From Glandiceps talaboti (Eukaryota > Hemichordata > Enteropneusta > Spengelidae), in NCBI RefSeq assembly GCF_964340395.1, contig NC_135556.1:10480001-10544000 (forward strand): a DNA stretch of 64,000 nucleotides, read 5' to 3'. A program made the translations under genes and the position numbers. The notes below the pieces were generated by a model. That model was not told where the DNA came from and did no database searches. It saw only the letters and a program-made list of their open reading frames with translations. This document shows positions 63,343 to 64,000 of the stretch, piece by piece (within the stretch, counting starts at the first letter, position 1; each line of letters begins with the position of its first letter).

Positions 63343-64000
63343 CAAATTGTAATGGCAAATAACATACTACAATATCAGAAAGTAGTTGGTGTAAAACTCA
63401 AACATACAAGTCCGTCACAAGGAAAGTAACATTCACGATCACATTGAATCTTATAAGTAATGTTTCTTGAAAAATCAATAAAGTTAGCTGTCAATATTTC
63501 GGTCTTCATGAGTGTTTTTTATATACCACTATCAACTGCATTACTAGGGTCAAATCAATCATACTTTTGTGTTTGGTGTTTCAACCAATCAGACCCAGTA
63601 GAAAATTTTCAGGCCGCTTTCCGTGGATACTTTCTGACCAATCATGGATTAGAGTTTGATGTTTTCAACCTATGCGATCAAAGTGGAAATTGAACGAATC
63701 TTAATGTGTTATCCATACACCTAATGGTCGATGTATATTCGCACTGATCATAATTATCATATTTGCTGTTAATTTTAAATCCGTTTCAAATCAAATCAAA
63801 TCAATTCAGGCGATCGTCCATAGCAATTCAGACATCGTACCTTATTTAGTATTACACAGCTCCCTCTAAATGTTGTAGCAATCATACAGTAAATTCGCCA
63901 TTATCTCCACTTGCCTATCTATAATCAACGTTCATTCACCCCGCCCGTATTCTGGTACACGTACACCTTTTCTTTTTCAGAATCATAAACTTTTAGAGCG
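63343..64000. other. Intergenic at window edge, no gene seen
   Basis: There is an open frame at 63460-63693 without recognisable motifs. Two CCAATCA boxes near 63585 and 63640 could be chance. An AAATC tandem at about 63790 resembles a minus-strand LINE tail, too short to call. Confidence 0.35.

Noticed and set aside
62078-63362. Very long ORFs on both strands (up to 270 codons)
   Set aside because: They are translations of the CCATA pentanucleotide array, whose period avoids stop codons.

Overview
The window is AT-rich animal genomic DNA: spliced genes with GT-AG introns, dense microsatellites, minisatellites, short inverted-repeat elements, tRNA-derived SINEs and LINE 3' ends. Nothing prokaryotic is present. 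Gene structure and repeat types suggest a marine invertebrate (deuterostome or lophotrochozoan); the species cannot be fixed from the sequence alone.

One gene is certain. A complete BRCA2 orthologue lies on the + strand. I resolve 21 coding exons between 9870 and 44892 whose reading phases join without a break, giving a predicted protein of about 4118 residues (human BRCA2 has 3418). From N to C it has a PALB2-binding motif (W58/F59), the conserved WSSSLATPP block, an exceptional array of 19 BRC (RAD51-binding) units in one 5-kb exon, the helical domain, OB1, OB2 with the tower, OB3, and a C-terminal region like the human TR2 RAD51-binding segment. A non-coding first exon is possible near 8225-8322, and a polyadenylation signal lies at 45392.

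Region by region: 1-8200 is intergenic, with a foldback element, dispersed repeats, a SINE and a microsatellite. 8200-9858 is the putative 5' region, with perfect hairpins. 9859-44892 is BRCA2. Its introns hold a SINE, two LINE tails, a 2.4-kb TTAA-flanked foldback element, MITEs, several minisatellites, and repeated local duplications of splice junctions and exon pieces. 44893-45400 is the 3'UTR, carrying a hAT-like MITE with a perfect 8-bp target-site duplication. 45400-64000 has no confidently recognised gene: it holds a SINE, MITEs, minisatellites, simple repeats, a 1.2-kb CCATA pentanucleotide array, and one weak candidate terminal exon (57089-57354).

The most striking features are the BRC array (more than twice the human number, the youngest part expanded as two-repeat units) and the recurrent duplication of splice sites inside BRCA2 introns.
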